Shown here piece by piece: positions 39,908 through 52,599 of a stretch of 64,000 nt of DNA (within the stretch, counting starts at the first letter, position 1; each line of letters opens with the position of its first letter). Where the stretch lies: contig LUCM01000151.1 of assembly GCA_008360955.1 (NCBI GenBank), forward strand, positions 431,588 through 495,587. Direction: 5' to 3'. The position numbers were made by a program, and so were the translations under genes. The notes under the pieces were generated by a model. That model did no database searches and was not told the DNA's origin. It was given only the letters and a program-made list of their open reading frames with translations. Source of the DNA: Fasciolopsis buskii. Its lineage: Eukaryota; Platyhelminthes; Trematoda; Plagiorchiida; Fasciolidae.

Positions 39908-41360
39908 CAATTCTTGATCGCTGTCATCTTGGTTAGTCACAATAAAAATCGGACCTAAGAAGAGATAAACTAGTGCAGATGACCAGAATTTCACAAGCAA
40001 ACGGGATTGTTTACTATGCTCAGTTTTCAAAGCTTCGGTTATACTGGCCGTCTGACAATTGCTGCGATTAGTTGAAGTTGCTTCTGCGGTGACAGTCAAC
40101 CGTACATGAAAAAAGATTAGCAAACGCTAGTTACTCAGTGAATGGTCAACGTAGAGCTTGTAAAAATAACTATGAGGAAGATTATCCGGGATGATTGAAG
40201 TTACCACAATTTTCCAGCTACTTTGACTATACTGTGATATTAAACAGTAAAAAATGTGCGCGTAGTATTTTATGTAGCGCGCCCATTTTTCTATACTCTG
40301 CAGATCGAGCCCGATTCTGATACAATAAACTATTTTAGTAAATTTTTTCATCAGAAATCACGTCCGGGTCCAATAAGTGGGGAAAACAAATACGGGTAAC
40401 TGCTCCTAAATTCCAAACATTATTCACTAGGTATCATTTGTGATCCACTTAAGACAATTTTTCCACCAGATCATTTTGAACAGGGAGCGTGGAATCTCGA
40501 GATTATGCGGTCATTGTTCCCAATTAATTCGCTGCATGCTAAATGGTATCAACACTTCGCAGTTCTGTCTGTTGCATTTTATTGCATTGCATCGCACGAT
40601 ATTGTATTGTGCAGAATTTAGCTTACATAACTGTCACATTTTACTCAAATCCCTCGGCGAAAATTAAGGTGTTTACACTTGTCGCATTCTAAAAATGAAT
40701 AAGAAAGAAACCCACCAGTAATGATTTAAGCACTTAAGATAAGTTTCCCGGCAATTCGGATGAAACAGGATCATGGTTTGTCAAGTTGCTTGCTAAATAT
40801 GGAACAGTGGATTTCCTATGGATATTGTTCCTACAGAGTATGGAACGAAAGAGGGATCTCCTTGAAACTGGCACTTTGAAAGATCGTTGTGCAGGGGATG
40901 CGTGGCATTCGAGAATAGTTTGTAGGCAAGGTTTTCGTACGCGCATAAGTGCTGATCGCATAGACTGATGAACAACACTGTGAGTGATATGAAAGACACA
41001 CGGCTAATAACTGACAGTCCCCGGAGAAGAAATATAATCTCCTCTTTTGGGAAGGCCTGCAAAAATGACTGGGGAACAGTAAAGAAGAATTGTAAAAGCT
41101 TTTTGGTGCACAAAACAGTAGGTAGTAGGTTGCTTCAACTTGTGGTGTCGAAGCTTCCTGATTTGAAATGACTCGGCGGAAATTCTTTACGCAGGTGAAA
41201 GTGCAAGAAGCCCACTTCAGATTTTTATCAATGATAAGCTCTGGATATTATGCAACATTAACCCTGGTAAGTACTTTTGAGTTGATGAAAGATGAATAGA
41301 TTGAATGAGAGAGAGAGAGAAACAGAACATGCATTCGATACATGTAGATGTGTTGATACC

Positions 41361-42110
41361 TTAACCAGCTTGCACTGAGAAATCGTAGACAGACGATAAG
41401 TTCCTGGAAAAACGCATATGGTCTTCATTGCTAGAAACGATTTCACAGACGGCAACATCATCAGCATACTTAAACAGATGACATAGGGAAGTAGTTGGTA
41501 AGTCACTGATGTACAGAGAGAAGAGTTAGGCTGAAAGAACAGCAAACTGAATCAGGCCTAAATTGCTAACCACTGGTTTTGACATTTGACCTCCCAGTCT
41601 TGTGTACTAGGTTCAGTTAATCGGCTACTCAGATAGTCATGCTAACAACGGCTTGGGACAACCAAATGCTTCCATTTTGTGAAGTTGGAGAGACTGTGGA
41701 ACAGAATCAAATGTATACGAATAGTCTAGAAGGGCGCAACCTACAGATTTCATCGGTGGATCTAAGGACTTATAAATCTGGTGAATCAGGAAGGCGACAG
41801 CGTCAAAAGTTCGAGCGAATCGACAGAATTCGTCACCAAGATTCAGAGAAGAAAGTAAGCGCTTAAGCACAACACGCTCTGTCTACTTAGGACCGAGAGA
41901 TGTTAAAGCAATAGGGTGAAAGCGTTTAGTTAAAACAGCTGAACTAGCAGATTTCAGGAAAGGAACAATACTGACGGGTCTCCAATAGTTAGGGATAGAA
42001 GACAGGCTTCATAATATATCAACCGAGTCTTAGAAGAGCTGAGAACAGACTGTGAGAACCAACCCTGTGGTAAATTTAGTGGTGCGTAGAAGCTTAACCA
42101 CCTCTTCCTT
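41361..42110 (-). pseudogene. Decayed non-LTR (LINE) reverse transcriptase fragment
   Basis: The minus strand carries reverse-transcriptase motifs in the right order, broken by frameshifts and stops. From the 5' side: NYWRPVSIVPF, then HPIALTSLGPK followed by a stop and TERVVLKRLLSSLN (motifs 1-2). Next is DAVAFLIHQIYKSLD, then CALLDYSYTFDSVPQ (motif A) and AFGCPKPLLA. After a one-base frameshift comes LSSRLTEP, then AVLSA-stop-LFSLYISDLP (motif B/C approach). Last is HLFKYADDVAVCEIV with the catalytic YADD at 41457-41468. The pattern is that of CR1/Jockey-like LINEs. At least one frameshift and several stops make it dead, and no endonuclease or 3' tail was recognised. It lies within, and in the same orientation as, the receptor gene's large intron. 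Confidence 0.85.
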
Positions 42111-43224
42111 AAAACATCTAATTGTCATAACAATGTCCTGTCCAAATGCGATTGGGGTATAAATAGAAAGGTGGATCAAAGTTTGGTTAATGATGTCGGC
42201 AGAAAATTTTACGTCTTTAATTCCAGAACAACAGTAGAATTCTTGCCACTAAAAGTTGGTTGGCCTTCGGGGCAAACACAATCCAGCGTTAATTACCGGG
42301 GTAGATCAAAGTCTTCTGTAAGCCCTGAGCACATTCTCTTCTCAGGATTTACCCAGTCTTTCGCATCGACTGATTTTTAAATTCAACCCCATCATTTGCT
42401 CCAAAAGCACTTTTGTAACTCGCACACACTCCTTCCCTTATTTTGAGTTCGGTCACTCCACGAATTCACGATTACATAAATTTCAGTTAGTTAGGAGTAT
42501 TTAGCGCGAAAGGTTATCTAACCGAGGATATTGATAAACCGGCGATATTAAAAAGGAAATTCTAAGTAGCAACAACAAAGGCTTTTAAGGAAGGTCCGAA
42601 ATATAAGGGTTGCGGAATAGGCCACTTAAATTATTCTTCTTTAAGGGTTGTGCTGAAATTGCCTTATGCGTGTCCGGTATCAGCATCGTCAGATGAACTC
42701 ATAAACACGGTCTCTGGACTTTAGGGCTTCCTTACCTTTAATAAATTTAGCCATAATGTTTTGATATGCAAACTGTTTCAGTTCTCTCTGATAGGTCTTT
42801 TGGAAATAAAAACGTCGTCTTCATGTGGCTGGTCACCTAGCGTCAGAATCCAAATCACCATTAGGAAACTATGAAGGCATTGTGTATTTTTTCTACTTGC
42901 TAAGGATTATCAATAGTTCCCGTCCAATGCCCCTGAACTGAAACGCGAATCTGAGGAAACCGCGTAAGAGTCGCATAGATTAGCTACTAAGAACCGCTAC
43001 CAACTGAGTCTTGATGCTGCACGATGAATCCGTTGAAAGTTACGTTAAAATCCTCTACTGTTAACAGCTTTCAGGTATTAAATCCCGATATGATTGTGTT
43101 AGATGCACCTTATAGTCACTTAGTTTTCGATCATTTGGTGAGAAGAGGACAGTGGCCTGCAAAATACGGTGACATATAGGAACGCTGTGTCATACAGCGT
43201 TGATATTCGTTAAACCACCGAGGG

Positions 43225-43300
43225 CCTCCTCGGTTTACCTAATGGTCAAGGCATTCCGCTCACAACTGGTCGCCCTACATTTGCGTGTCAGTTCCGGGGC
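43225..43300 (+). repeat. Degenerate tRNA-like sequence (possible SINE head)
   Basis: TTACCTAATGGTCAAGGCAT resembles a tRNA A box with D loop, followed by GCTCACAACTGG where an anticodon arm would be and GTGTCAGTTCCG where the B box would be (several mismatches). It lies in the receptor gene's large intron, antisense to it. Confidence 0.4.
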
Positions 43301-44757
43301 GTTAAATATTCACTAATGATGATTCACAAAAAGGACGAAACAAGTGGAACGCGGTTTCATGGTAATTTTTAATTAGGGATTGAACGTTGATTTTATTTGA
43401 GCGACCCCTTGAAATTTTTCAAAATAATCCGTGTCATCGCCGTCCTGAGAACGTCTCACTATTTAGTGAATCAAACACAGAGGTAAGAAATTTGCCCGTT
43501 CTAAGAGTGGCAAATAGTCGGAAGCTGCTGAGGAAATGGAACATTGATTCACGTGGTGAACTGAGAAAAATGTTTTTCGGCCTCCTTTTATTTGGCGTCG
43601 AAAATGCGCATAGTCGGAAGACCACAGAACCTGAAGACGCCAAAATTTAAGCATCTTTTGTGCACATTCTCTGTGGCCCAACTCAGGCACGAGACACCTT
43701 TGTCGGTGTGCACAAACATGGAATCACGAAAATTACAGCATAATTATCAGAATATTTGGCAAACATCTGTACCAATCACGTAGTTGCATTCAAGAGGTAA
43801 ACACAAATTCATTGCTATTAAGTGGAATGGTCGAAAATAAAATTCCCGTGGTTGCAAGAATTACACTTTGCCTTGTATCTTTTCCTTTCCAGAATGGGGT
43901 CGCGGCCAAATGATGTTTGTCAAGTGGGCTAGATAACCTTAAGTTGGATGATTCGAATAGGCAACCTTCAGGTCGAAATGACGTGGTCCTCTCCACTGGC
44001 CGCTCACAACAAATTGGACCGTACTGTGCCGTTCAGTTGGCAAACATAATACGTCCCATAGATGCAAAAGTGCTGTGATTGTATCACGGACGGTTAAGCA
44101 GATTTCTGTCTAGTCACAACAAGCAATGGGGAGCGGAGTTAAATTAGTAGCTTTGTCAAACCGTTGAATAAGTGAGATCTGTAGAAAAATGGAATTGTGT
44201 CGTCAAATAAGACAAGACATTTATCGTTCTTGATACCACTAAACATTCCTATCATACCCATAGGTACTAGCAGTAACTTGTTACAATACGTAGCAGTAAT
44301 TAAACAGAAACTCCCTAGTTTGATCTTAGTTTATAAATCAGCTGCATTCAACTGTAAGTCATAACCGCTCTCTAAAAGCTATAAGCATGTCTTCTTCAAG
44401 GTAGAAAAATTTGTCTCATTGTGGTTTATCAAACACTGACAATGAGAACAAATTACAGTGATTCAGAGACTACCCAGTGAATTTTGTCTGAATCCTGGAA
44501 GTCAAGTTAAAAAGCTGGAAAATATCGGCTATAAGTCCAAAGTCAGAACAGAAAAAAATTTCTCTTCTGGAGATCGCAGTATCGCAAAGGATACTCCATA
44601 AAGAATTCCACCTTTGATCCAGAATCAAATCACTTGGAATCAAAATTCCACAAACTTTTTAAAGATGCAAACTCAGACACTGCCATCCAAATTCAAACTG
44701 GTTAAGTCTGATCCTGTGACCAACAGACTGACTTTAGCACGACCTAGTGTTAATCTG

Positions 44758-44845
44758 GAGGTCACCGAACTACTAGAATTATGCAATAGAGCAACGAGAA
44801 ATGCACCCTGCCATTCAATAGACGGCTGCAGGTTTGATTCCGGTC
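44758..44845 (+). repeat. Degenerate tRNA-like sequence (possible SINE head, Leu/Ser-like)
   Basis: GAGGTCACCGAACTACTAG resembles the A-box region of a long-variable-arm tRNA and GGTTTGATTCC is one base off a consensus B box. The spacing suits a tRNA with a variable arm. The rest is decayed. Confidence 0.35.
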
Positions 44846-47800
44846 TAACCCTTCCATTCCATCCTATAAAAGCTCAGAATCCTCGCAACATCAACAAACC
44901 TTTTACTTTTAAATAAATTTACGAAATCTACATTGTGCCCCATTGAAACTTCGAAAATTTGGGCCACTAATTGTAGCGCAACTGTTGGAAAACAGGATTA
45001 AATTTGGTTAATGCATCGGAATTACGGTGGAAAACTGCCGCAAGTTAATCAGTTGATAAAACACTAGACCACTTATTTTTTGCACCTAGAGAAATGTGGT
45101 ACTAAACACAAGGTAACTTTTACGCACAGGATTGAAGTGAAGGAGTTCAATGAAACAAATTTGTAGCTACTGAATGATGGCTCCAGTTTTATATCTCTCT
45201 CCTTAATAAATCCGCGCATTGTAAGTAGGAAGCATAAAACGTGTGCACGAGACTTGAGGTTGTAAGATGCAGATCTCATCGGTTTCACTGGATTTAATTG
45301 CGAGGTGGTAGATGGACACTGAATTTCACTAACAGTAGCATCCTGAGACTGACAATTTAGCTACTTGCGAGTAGTTAAAACAACAATCGTGTAACCAGTC
45401 AACTGAACATGTTCTGATCCTCCGTGAATGACGAAAATAATATCAAAATTGCACATTGTTTACGAGTGCACATTTCTGAGTAAGCTAAATTGACTTACTG
45501 AGGCTACTTTGCTGAGAAGCATAATCCGAACTCATCACATTTACCCGTGCAGCATTTCCAAAGTTTCCAGGTTGATGCTTCTGTTGTATCGTTGGTGAAA
45601 TGTCATTTAGCAAACCAGTTGTCACATTAGACTGTGTGAGTCGACTCATTTTATACTCCGAGCTTTTATTTTCTGGAACGATGAAAAAGTGAACCAACAA
45701 ATTTGATTCAGTAAATATATCTCGCTGGTCACTGACAGATGCCTATGATACAACTTCGCCTGTGACGTTCAATGAACTTAAGGTGATGTTTTCAAGAACA
45801 AAGCGAAGAATTCGAAAATGGATTCGGTGTTATTGTCAACCGAATACCTCAGAAATTCATACCCACTTCTAATAGTTTTGCAACCATCAACAGCACTTCA
45901 AGAAAGTCTGTGGTGACAACAGAAAAATAAAATCTGCCACATATGAAAGTGTTTAATGTCACAGCACGGCTTAGTCGGTTGAGAGTGACATTCCCCGCCA
46001 TTCCCGAAAAAGCTATTGCAATTAAATTCGACCATAAACGGAGCCTGGAGAAAATTCACTCTAGTTAATCGAGGCGTCGGCAGAATTACACTTTGCAACA
46101 ACCGTACCGTGTGTTGACAGTAAAAATCTTCACACATCGATTATTCGATGCGCTCCGCAACCAGCTCAGGCCTAATACATATAAAATCTGTTACATATAC
46201 CGTCATTTATAAATGCTAGTAAAAAACTATGGTTTATCACTTAGGGCCTCTGGGAAAAGATGATAACTCTTATGTTCAGAAGTGCTGCTATAGGATTAAC
46301 AAAATCGTAGAAATTATTGAGCAAAATATAGGCCACTAGTGACCTGAAGGAATAGTGAACGAAGACTTAACGACCGTTTATCTGTTTATCCGTAGTCATT
46401 AGGATCCTGTTATAATTCAAGTGGTAACGGCTGCTACCACTGTACCTGACCACCATTTAAGTGTCAAGTGGACTGCATGAGTTGAATTTTCGGTTTGAAC
46501 TTAATCTTGAATTCCTAAGACTTACAAAGAACCCAACATTTCTCACAAATTCACGTATAAGTCTTGTGGGCAGTGGTTGGTTTGCGCTTGGTTTTCGTTC
46601 GCATCAACAAGATTATAATCGTGGTTGATTAGTTCCGTTGTATAAGAAAATTATTTCCGCGCATATGGAGGTGCTGCATGGAGTGTCCTAGAAATTGTGT
46701 AAGGATCCGAGAGGCGGCCAACGAACAATCAAACAGCGAATAAAACATGCGAGCCACGTCTACCTACTGCCAAGGTAACCAGTAGCATCATGGTGGGATT
46801 GAAATGGCCGGCTCAACTAGAGGACTGACTCAATAGTAGTTACTGACTGAAATTAGGTACAACCTGAATCAGTTTAAGATACCCTTAGAGATGCTGTTTA
46901 TGTCCTCGGAGTTTTAAATACACAGGTTTCCTGCCTGGAACAAAATAAATTTCAAAATAAGGCTGTCCAGTAGGTTTTAAAGACGATGACCCTCGTCGCA
47001 TTGCACCACTTTTAGACTGTGGTCAAGACGAAATAGTCTGACCGTACAGACACACTGACCATGAGTAAGTTTGCACTACCAGAAGGTTTACATTACTATC
47101 AAAAGCAAGGATGAAAATCCGAAAACAACCATAATCACACGTCAGACAGAAAGCTCGAGACAAAGTACTCCATAGGTTGGTTATTAAATCAGTAAATATA
47201 TGTATGCAAAAAGTGATAACTCTGAATGGCATTAGTTTGTAACGTGCAAGGATAACCTCGCTCCCAATGGATCAAGAGTTAGAGACACAGAAAACGTCCT
47301 CTTAATTGATTGACTGGAATTACTGGAAACATGGGTTCTGATAAATGCGACTCTTGAATCCCTTTAAGACATATGACAGTGTTTTGTTCAAACAGGATTG
47401 CCTTAAAAGCTAGAGTATGATCTGGTCATGAGGTATAAAATTTAAAGCAACTACTTTCGCACCACGTCGCTTTCTGAAACACAGAACTAAACTTCAGCTG
47501 TACCTACAAATAACATCCCTGGTCAGAAGAATGTGAATGTTTGGCGAGGCTCATCGTACGACCGGACGTCCACCTATGTGATACGACTGATATGGTCTCT
47601 TGGTCCGGTTAATAATTTGTTCGAATTTAAATTTCTGTTGTTAACCCGGATGTCGGAAGAAAAATATCACTGATATACTCAGTAATCAAATCTACAGGGA
47701 TTCTAAAGAACTACCATTGCTCGCAACCGCATCGGCGAAATCGCACTTCCCGGTGCCGCCTAGATTCACGCAGGAAAGATTTAAAAGGTGTAGGTTAGCT

Positions 47801-50800
47801 CTTTCATTCAAGCTACAGGTACTAATGATTTTTTTTTGAATGACTTTGCATTCCCATTTACAGCCTTCAGAGAATGTTAGCCGCTGTTAATCTGACGAAA
47901 ATCTGATCTCCTCAGTTTGAGAGGGCACATTTTTATAATTCAGTTGACTGAAACGGTATAGATAAGTAAATATGACCTGCTTCTCAAAGTCTAGCACGAA
48001 ACCCACATAAGTCAATACGCGGAAACCCTGTTAAAGAGAAGACTGCGCCCCTCGACAACATTACAAGGTTTGTGATTCTCAATGGTGTAAAGGGGATTCG
48101 AAACTTTGAGGCTTGCCTCGTACGCCGCACGTGTACCGGATAACGGGAATCACAAAAATGCTTCGTTTACTTTGAGACCGATTTCTCCAAACTCCAATAG
48201 TCTGAACTCAAAGAAATCTATATCAGATCACTGAATGGACTAATGACAGCCAGCACTAGATAGAGAATCGGTGTGTAAATCGTTGTCGATGTAAGTAAGC
48301 CCTCTTCAGCGCTTTCCGAAATGATAAGCTAAGTCAAATTCAAACCACCAAAACAAGCTATTCTAAAAGTACCCTCGTTGGAAAGAATGCTGTGGTATGG
48401 AGGTTCCCGAAGACTGTACTTTCGTTTGATACAGCAGACCTCTTATTAAATCAAGAACCCATTACTTAGTCCGCAAGGTCAGACCACTTAATGAACACTG
48501 AACAGCATTTTGATGAGTATTTATCCGTGGGGAATTTAAATACCCTAACCTAGTAATAATTATGATATAAAATAATTTTTCGGATGAATAAACTATGCAT
48601 TTTAAGGTGAAAATCGGTATAACATTTTTTTCGAAGTACTCTCTACCAAAATTAACAGAAAGCTGAACGCACTCTAACCATCTGGAGAAGCACTTAGACC
48701 AAACCGTCAAGATTAACTTTCAAACCGCTAGATGAATGCCTTATCTGCAGATTACGAAGTTCGCAACCAATTTCTTTGACTATAACACTGAAAGCACTAA
48801 CAGGAAGTTTCTTTGTAAAGTCAGTCTGGGGCATTGAATAGTCGACGGACCACATGAGTGCATTCCGCTGCCAAAAACCAACAGCAGTATGGCAACCGTG
48901 TGCATGCTGATTCCCATGGGACAGTGGAGGTCCTTAAGCACGATTCCTCTGATACGGCTTCACATTCCCTTCAAAAATCGCAACAGAGAATTGTCATTGT
49001 ACCATTCTTTGATGATCATCCGTCACAGAACGAGTGGCAAGATTTGCAGCGCTATCCGTCATGACCAAGTTAGAACCACCTCCTGCTTGAATACACCGCA
49101 GTTAGGCGGGAATTTCGCAGACGATGTAGTACAAGTAGACATTAATCAAGAAGATCGTTGTTGGGTCACCACAAGGGAACTGAATATCAAGGGCTCATTG
49201 CTACTTGTAGTAATTTGAACAAAAACTGATAAGTTCACCATCAATTCTAGATATTGCATCACCTGAGTTGTTTTCTGCTACCCCCTGAGAGGATGGGGCA
49301 TCTTACGTCCGTCAAACTTTCTCAGCCTAATCCACTGGCCCAGCACCGATCTTGCGAAAATTTCGATGTCTGTTACCAGATATTTAGCCGTACATCATTC
49401 TAAAGTGCTGCATACATAGAACCAGTAGTATCATTTCTTACGTCTTACTACAGAACCCACGGACTACCTGAGATACCGAAATTCCGCAAATCATTCGAGC
49501 GCCATGGTTCTTTAAGCCTTATCGCCACCAGAGGGGGTGGACAACTGCCATACACCAGGATGCTGATTTGAACCAAATTTTACAAACCAGTGCTATTCAG
49601 TGCAAGGCTGAACTCCACTTTCACGGTCAGAATGTGAGAAAGCTCATGATTTGTGTGTTGTCCTATCTTGACGATATTGGCTTCTGTGGATTGAAATCAC
49701 AGAATGCTGCAAAAAACGGATAAAAATGCGCGCTTTTCTCACCCGTCACTTAAATCATAGCTAACTCTCATTTGCCGGCAACAAGAGTTTTCTAAATCCA
49801 ACGTGAGCTGCACGAGTTCCGCCACAAAAATCACAAATTTTGTGATCATTTTTCAGTTAATTCTTCAGTCAGAAGTAAAAGAATCGAACCAAATTGGTTC
49901 GATAACCCCAAAAGCAGCCATATATTGAGACAAAAATCGGCAAACTGCCAGATGCTCGAAAGTTTCAGTTCACCAATGGTATCATTTGCAAATAACAGTA
50001 AGCATTTGTCGACAAAATTGATCAGAATAACTGCAAACTTAGAATCCAGACGTCACACAATAACAAACTACTTCCTTTACTAGCATTCTGAGAAAATCAC
50101 TTTATTTTTAGAACAAAGCCACAGTAATGTTAAGGATCGCTAGAAGGGAACTGATCGACAGCGGCGGTGGCCACCGGATTTGGATCCATGCTAATGGTTG
50201 TTTGACCAACGACAGTCAAATTTTATGGTTCCTACTGTTCCAAAACAACTGACTGACTAACATATACATGATGGTTAATTTGTATTGACACATATGCTAC
50301 AATAAAAGTAATATAATTGCAGAAGTCGAGAGCACATTTTGGTTTATCTCAGGAATATTCATTTTCTTCACCTACCACTGGATTTACCTGATCGTCACTT
50401 AGATGAGGAATGGATACTGATGTAAATTAGCTTAGTTTCTGTCACATTTTTGTCATATTTAATTGTCCTTTTCGGAGTTTAGTTTCTCATTCAGTGCTGC
50501 TGTTATGCCAAGTCAATAAATGGGGAAATCGAACTCCGACGACTTTTGTCAACTTTCAGGGGTACATCTGTGTTGTCACTGAGGCATCTATCTCTCACGT
50601 TATGTGGTCCATCTTTGTAGATACTCTGTAGCACGACAGCTATGGATCTTCGCCCGCAATACAAACAACTATCAGATCAGACGTCTAGAAAAGCACAACT
50701 ACAAACAACAGTGCTGTTTTTATTTAGACTCTTCGGGATTTTAACTCTACTAAGTCCCAACGAAAAGTGTGATCTACCATTCTCCTGACTTCCGTGACTG

Positions 50801-50902
50801 CAAGATGAACGGTAAAAATATCCCATTACTCCGATCGTTTTCTTCGAGTTAGATATCCATGCTTCGGTATATGCAAACTTGAGAGTTTGATAACGAACTC
50901 AC

Positions 50903-51529
50903 GTTTTCCTCGTCCATCGTACGGCATTTGCACGGTAGATGGAAAGACTCCAATACGCTGCGGGCTTATGCCTCCATGGAGTTTATCCAGATCTGACTTC
51001 CCAAAGCCTTGGAGCGGGCTTTGTTGAAATTTACGCATCTGGGAATTTCCGTGAGTTTGAGGGGAAGAAAGATGGGCGATTCCACCGGATGCCCTGCCGG
51101 CAGAGCTGCTTGCTGGCGAGGATGTGATGGCATCATCATCATTCAAACTACCGCTTCCTGTGAACCCATGGTTAGCCATCATTCCGATTCCGTGTCTAGA
51201 TTGTATGTAGACAAAATCTGGAGATCGTTCACCGGCTGAAAGTTGGCTGCTCTTTATGGGATTGTATCCATTACCAGAAGACTTTAATGAAGATATTTTT
51301 TTCTGATTTTGACTCTGGATTTGTTGTTGCTGTTGTGCCTGTTGCTGTTGTTGTTGCTGTAATTCACACGACTCAGAATGCAAATGGCCCAAGTGACACT
51401 CTCCGTTATTATGCTGAGTTGAAGCAAAATAAGACAAAGTCATATCACGCGGTGGTGGGGCCATTGCGTGAAGGCTGTCATTCACAGCCCTGGACCAATT
51501 GTCATGTTTCAGACATCCGCTGGAGTGGT
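50903..51529 (-). CDS. DCC/NEO1: Internal exon, polyglutamine-containing cytoplasmic tail of the DCC/neogenin homologue
   Basis: This is the largest exon seen, about 209 residues, with no stop. The acceptor is ATTCTTTATCAG before 51529 and the donor is AAAAC|GTGAGT after 50903. Entry phase (two bases completing Asp) and exit phase (one base starting Arg) both match the neighbouring exons. The start reads DHSSGCLKHDNWSRAV. A glutamine tract of seven Gln, one Ala and five Gln is encoded at 51321-51359 by mixed CAA/CAG codons. The rest is Ser/Gly/Asn-rich with patches such as SPDFVYIQSRHGIG and DDDAITSSPASSSAG. It looks intrinsically disordered and has no recognisable domain. A tail this long and rich in Gln is not seen in vertebrate DCC or neogenin, whose tails are roughly 320-340 residues. 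Gene membership rests on the splice chain to the P3 exon, not on homology of this exon. Confidence 0.88.
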
Positions 51530-51633
51530 CTGATAAAGAATATATGAAAACCAATCATTAATATGCATCGATAAAGAAACATTAATAGCGAAATGTTGTG
51601 ACAATCGGCCACTGAATGGAATAAATGGCTTAC
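51530..51633 (-). other. Short (104-base) phase-1 intron of the receptor gene
   Basis: The intron runs from GTAAGC at the donor to TTTATCAG at the acceptor. Read through, the exon frame continues open for some way into the intron, so an unspliced transcript would add residues and then reach a stop. It is far shorter than the other two introns. Confidence 0.85.
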
Positions 51634-52214
51634 CGCTAATTGGATATGCATGAGTACAACATTCGTGGGAATCAGTCGTACCGCGTGAGGAAAGTTTACG
51701 TCCCAGCCCCGGGTCCATTCGTCTAAGGGCTCCACTTCCACAACCGCTAGCATCTTTCTCACTGCCGGCTGGTGTTGAATGTCGATCATCAAGGCATCCT
51801 CCAAGTGTCACCTGGCAAGTGTGTCCAACAGCCATCCATGGGGCATTCCCATCAAGTGGATTGAAACAAGTACATTTGGCCCCGCTCGCACAAATTTGAT
51901 TTTGATTAGTCATTCCTTTTGAGTTCCACTCCGAGCACTGACAAGATGACGTCTGACCGGGTGTGACGGCGTGAGCAGAATGATCAAGTTTGTGTCGTGA
52001 ATCGTGAGCTCCGCCACACGTGGCCTCTGGCAGACGTAATCCCAAAGGTCCAGACTGAGAACCACCTGCAGCGCTTCCGCTAAGGCTACAGCTGCCGAGA
52101 CATGCCTCGGGTACGGTGAAATTGTGCACTTTTTGACCGCTATCAGACGGTCTGTTTGGATCAGCATGATAGAAGTGCGGGTAAGCCGCCAAGTACGGTT
52201 GCTTTGGTTGTTGT
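51634..52214 (-). CDS. DCC/NEO1: Internal exon, membrane-proximal part of the cytoplasmic tail of the DCC/neogenin homologue
   Basis: This exon gives about 193 codons of open frame. The acceptor is TTTTATTAACAG before 52214 and the donor is ATTAGCG|GTAAGC after 51634. It leaves one base that makes Asp with the exon at 51529 across a 104-base intron, so two large open frames join cleanly. The first residues are QQPKQPYLAAYPHFYHADPN. The remainder is rich in Gly, Ser, Cys and His (for example CSLSGSAAGGSQSGPLG and CQCSEWNSKG) and contains about a dozen Cys, unusual for a cytosolic tail. No signal peptide, membrane helix, Ig or FNIII signature is present. The family's P1 motif (PPDLWIHH-like) is not visible. 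The frame is open at the 5' end and needs two bases from an upstream exon. Confidence 0.85.
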
Positions 52215-52599
52215 CTGTTAATAAAATGATACAGATCGAAAGTCTAAATGGAGTCGCGCGTATTTGAGTGCAGATAAGAACAGATAGCCCTTTTTACAAT
52301 AAGTTTTCAACAGTTTCATTTAGAAGTTTATTAGGTATTAATAATCGGCAAAAACAATGCAGTAATTGGAGAAGAAGAAATCAAACGAAGACATATCTAT
52401 AACTCATCTTTCACTCCGTTACAAACTATCTCACTCAAATTGTGACCTAGTTCATAAGACTCCATAACACATCCACTTGGCGAAGTTCCCTGTAAAATTG
52501 ACTTCTGCGCACTAGATACAGGCTTTGTAGGTCCGACAACAAAATATGACCATGAAAGATAAGTGCAAATTTTTACTTACCACTCGATCATCCTGATAC

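Larger units (their letters stand above)
38238..50902 (-). other. 12.7-kb intron of the receptor gene carrying repeats
   Basis: The intron starts GTGAGT and ends CTCTCCAG. It hosts the microsatellite duplication at 39.0-39.9 kb, the LINE reverse transcriptase remnant at 41.36-42.11 kb and tRNA-like remnants at 43.2 and 44.8 kb. From 45 to 50.9 kb I see nothing beyond short chance ORFs. The phases of the two flanking exons match directly, so no extra exon is required, although alternative exons divisible by three cannot be excluded. Confidence 0.75.

Noticed and set aside
48858..49218. Two overlapping plus-strand frames (68 and 109 codons), one containing FADDV
   Set aside because: No other RT or integrase motif is present in either frame, and an isolated ADD is not evidence.
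49640..49720. YLDDIGFC, resembling the YLDD motif of LTR-retrotransposon reverse transcriptase
   Set aside because: Flanking residues do not match any RT block and the frame closes within 20 codons. Probably chance.
52020..52060. GPLGLR in the tail exon considered as a degenerate P1 motif (PPDLWIHH) of DCC/neogenin
   Set aside because: It lacks the DLW core, so P1 is recorded as not found.
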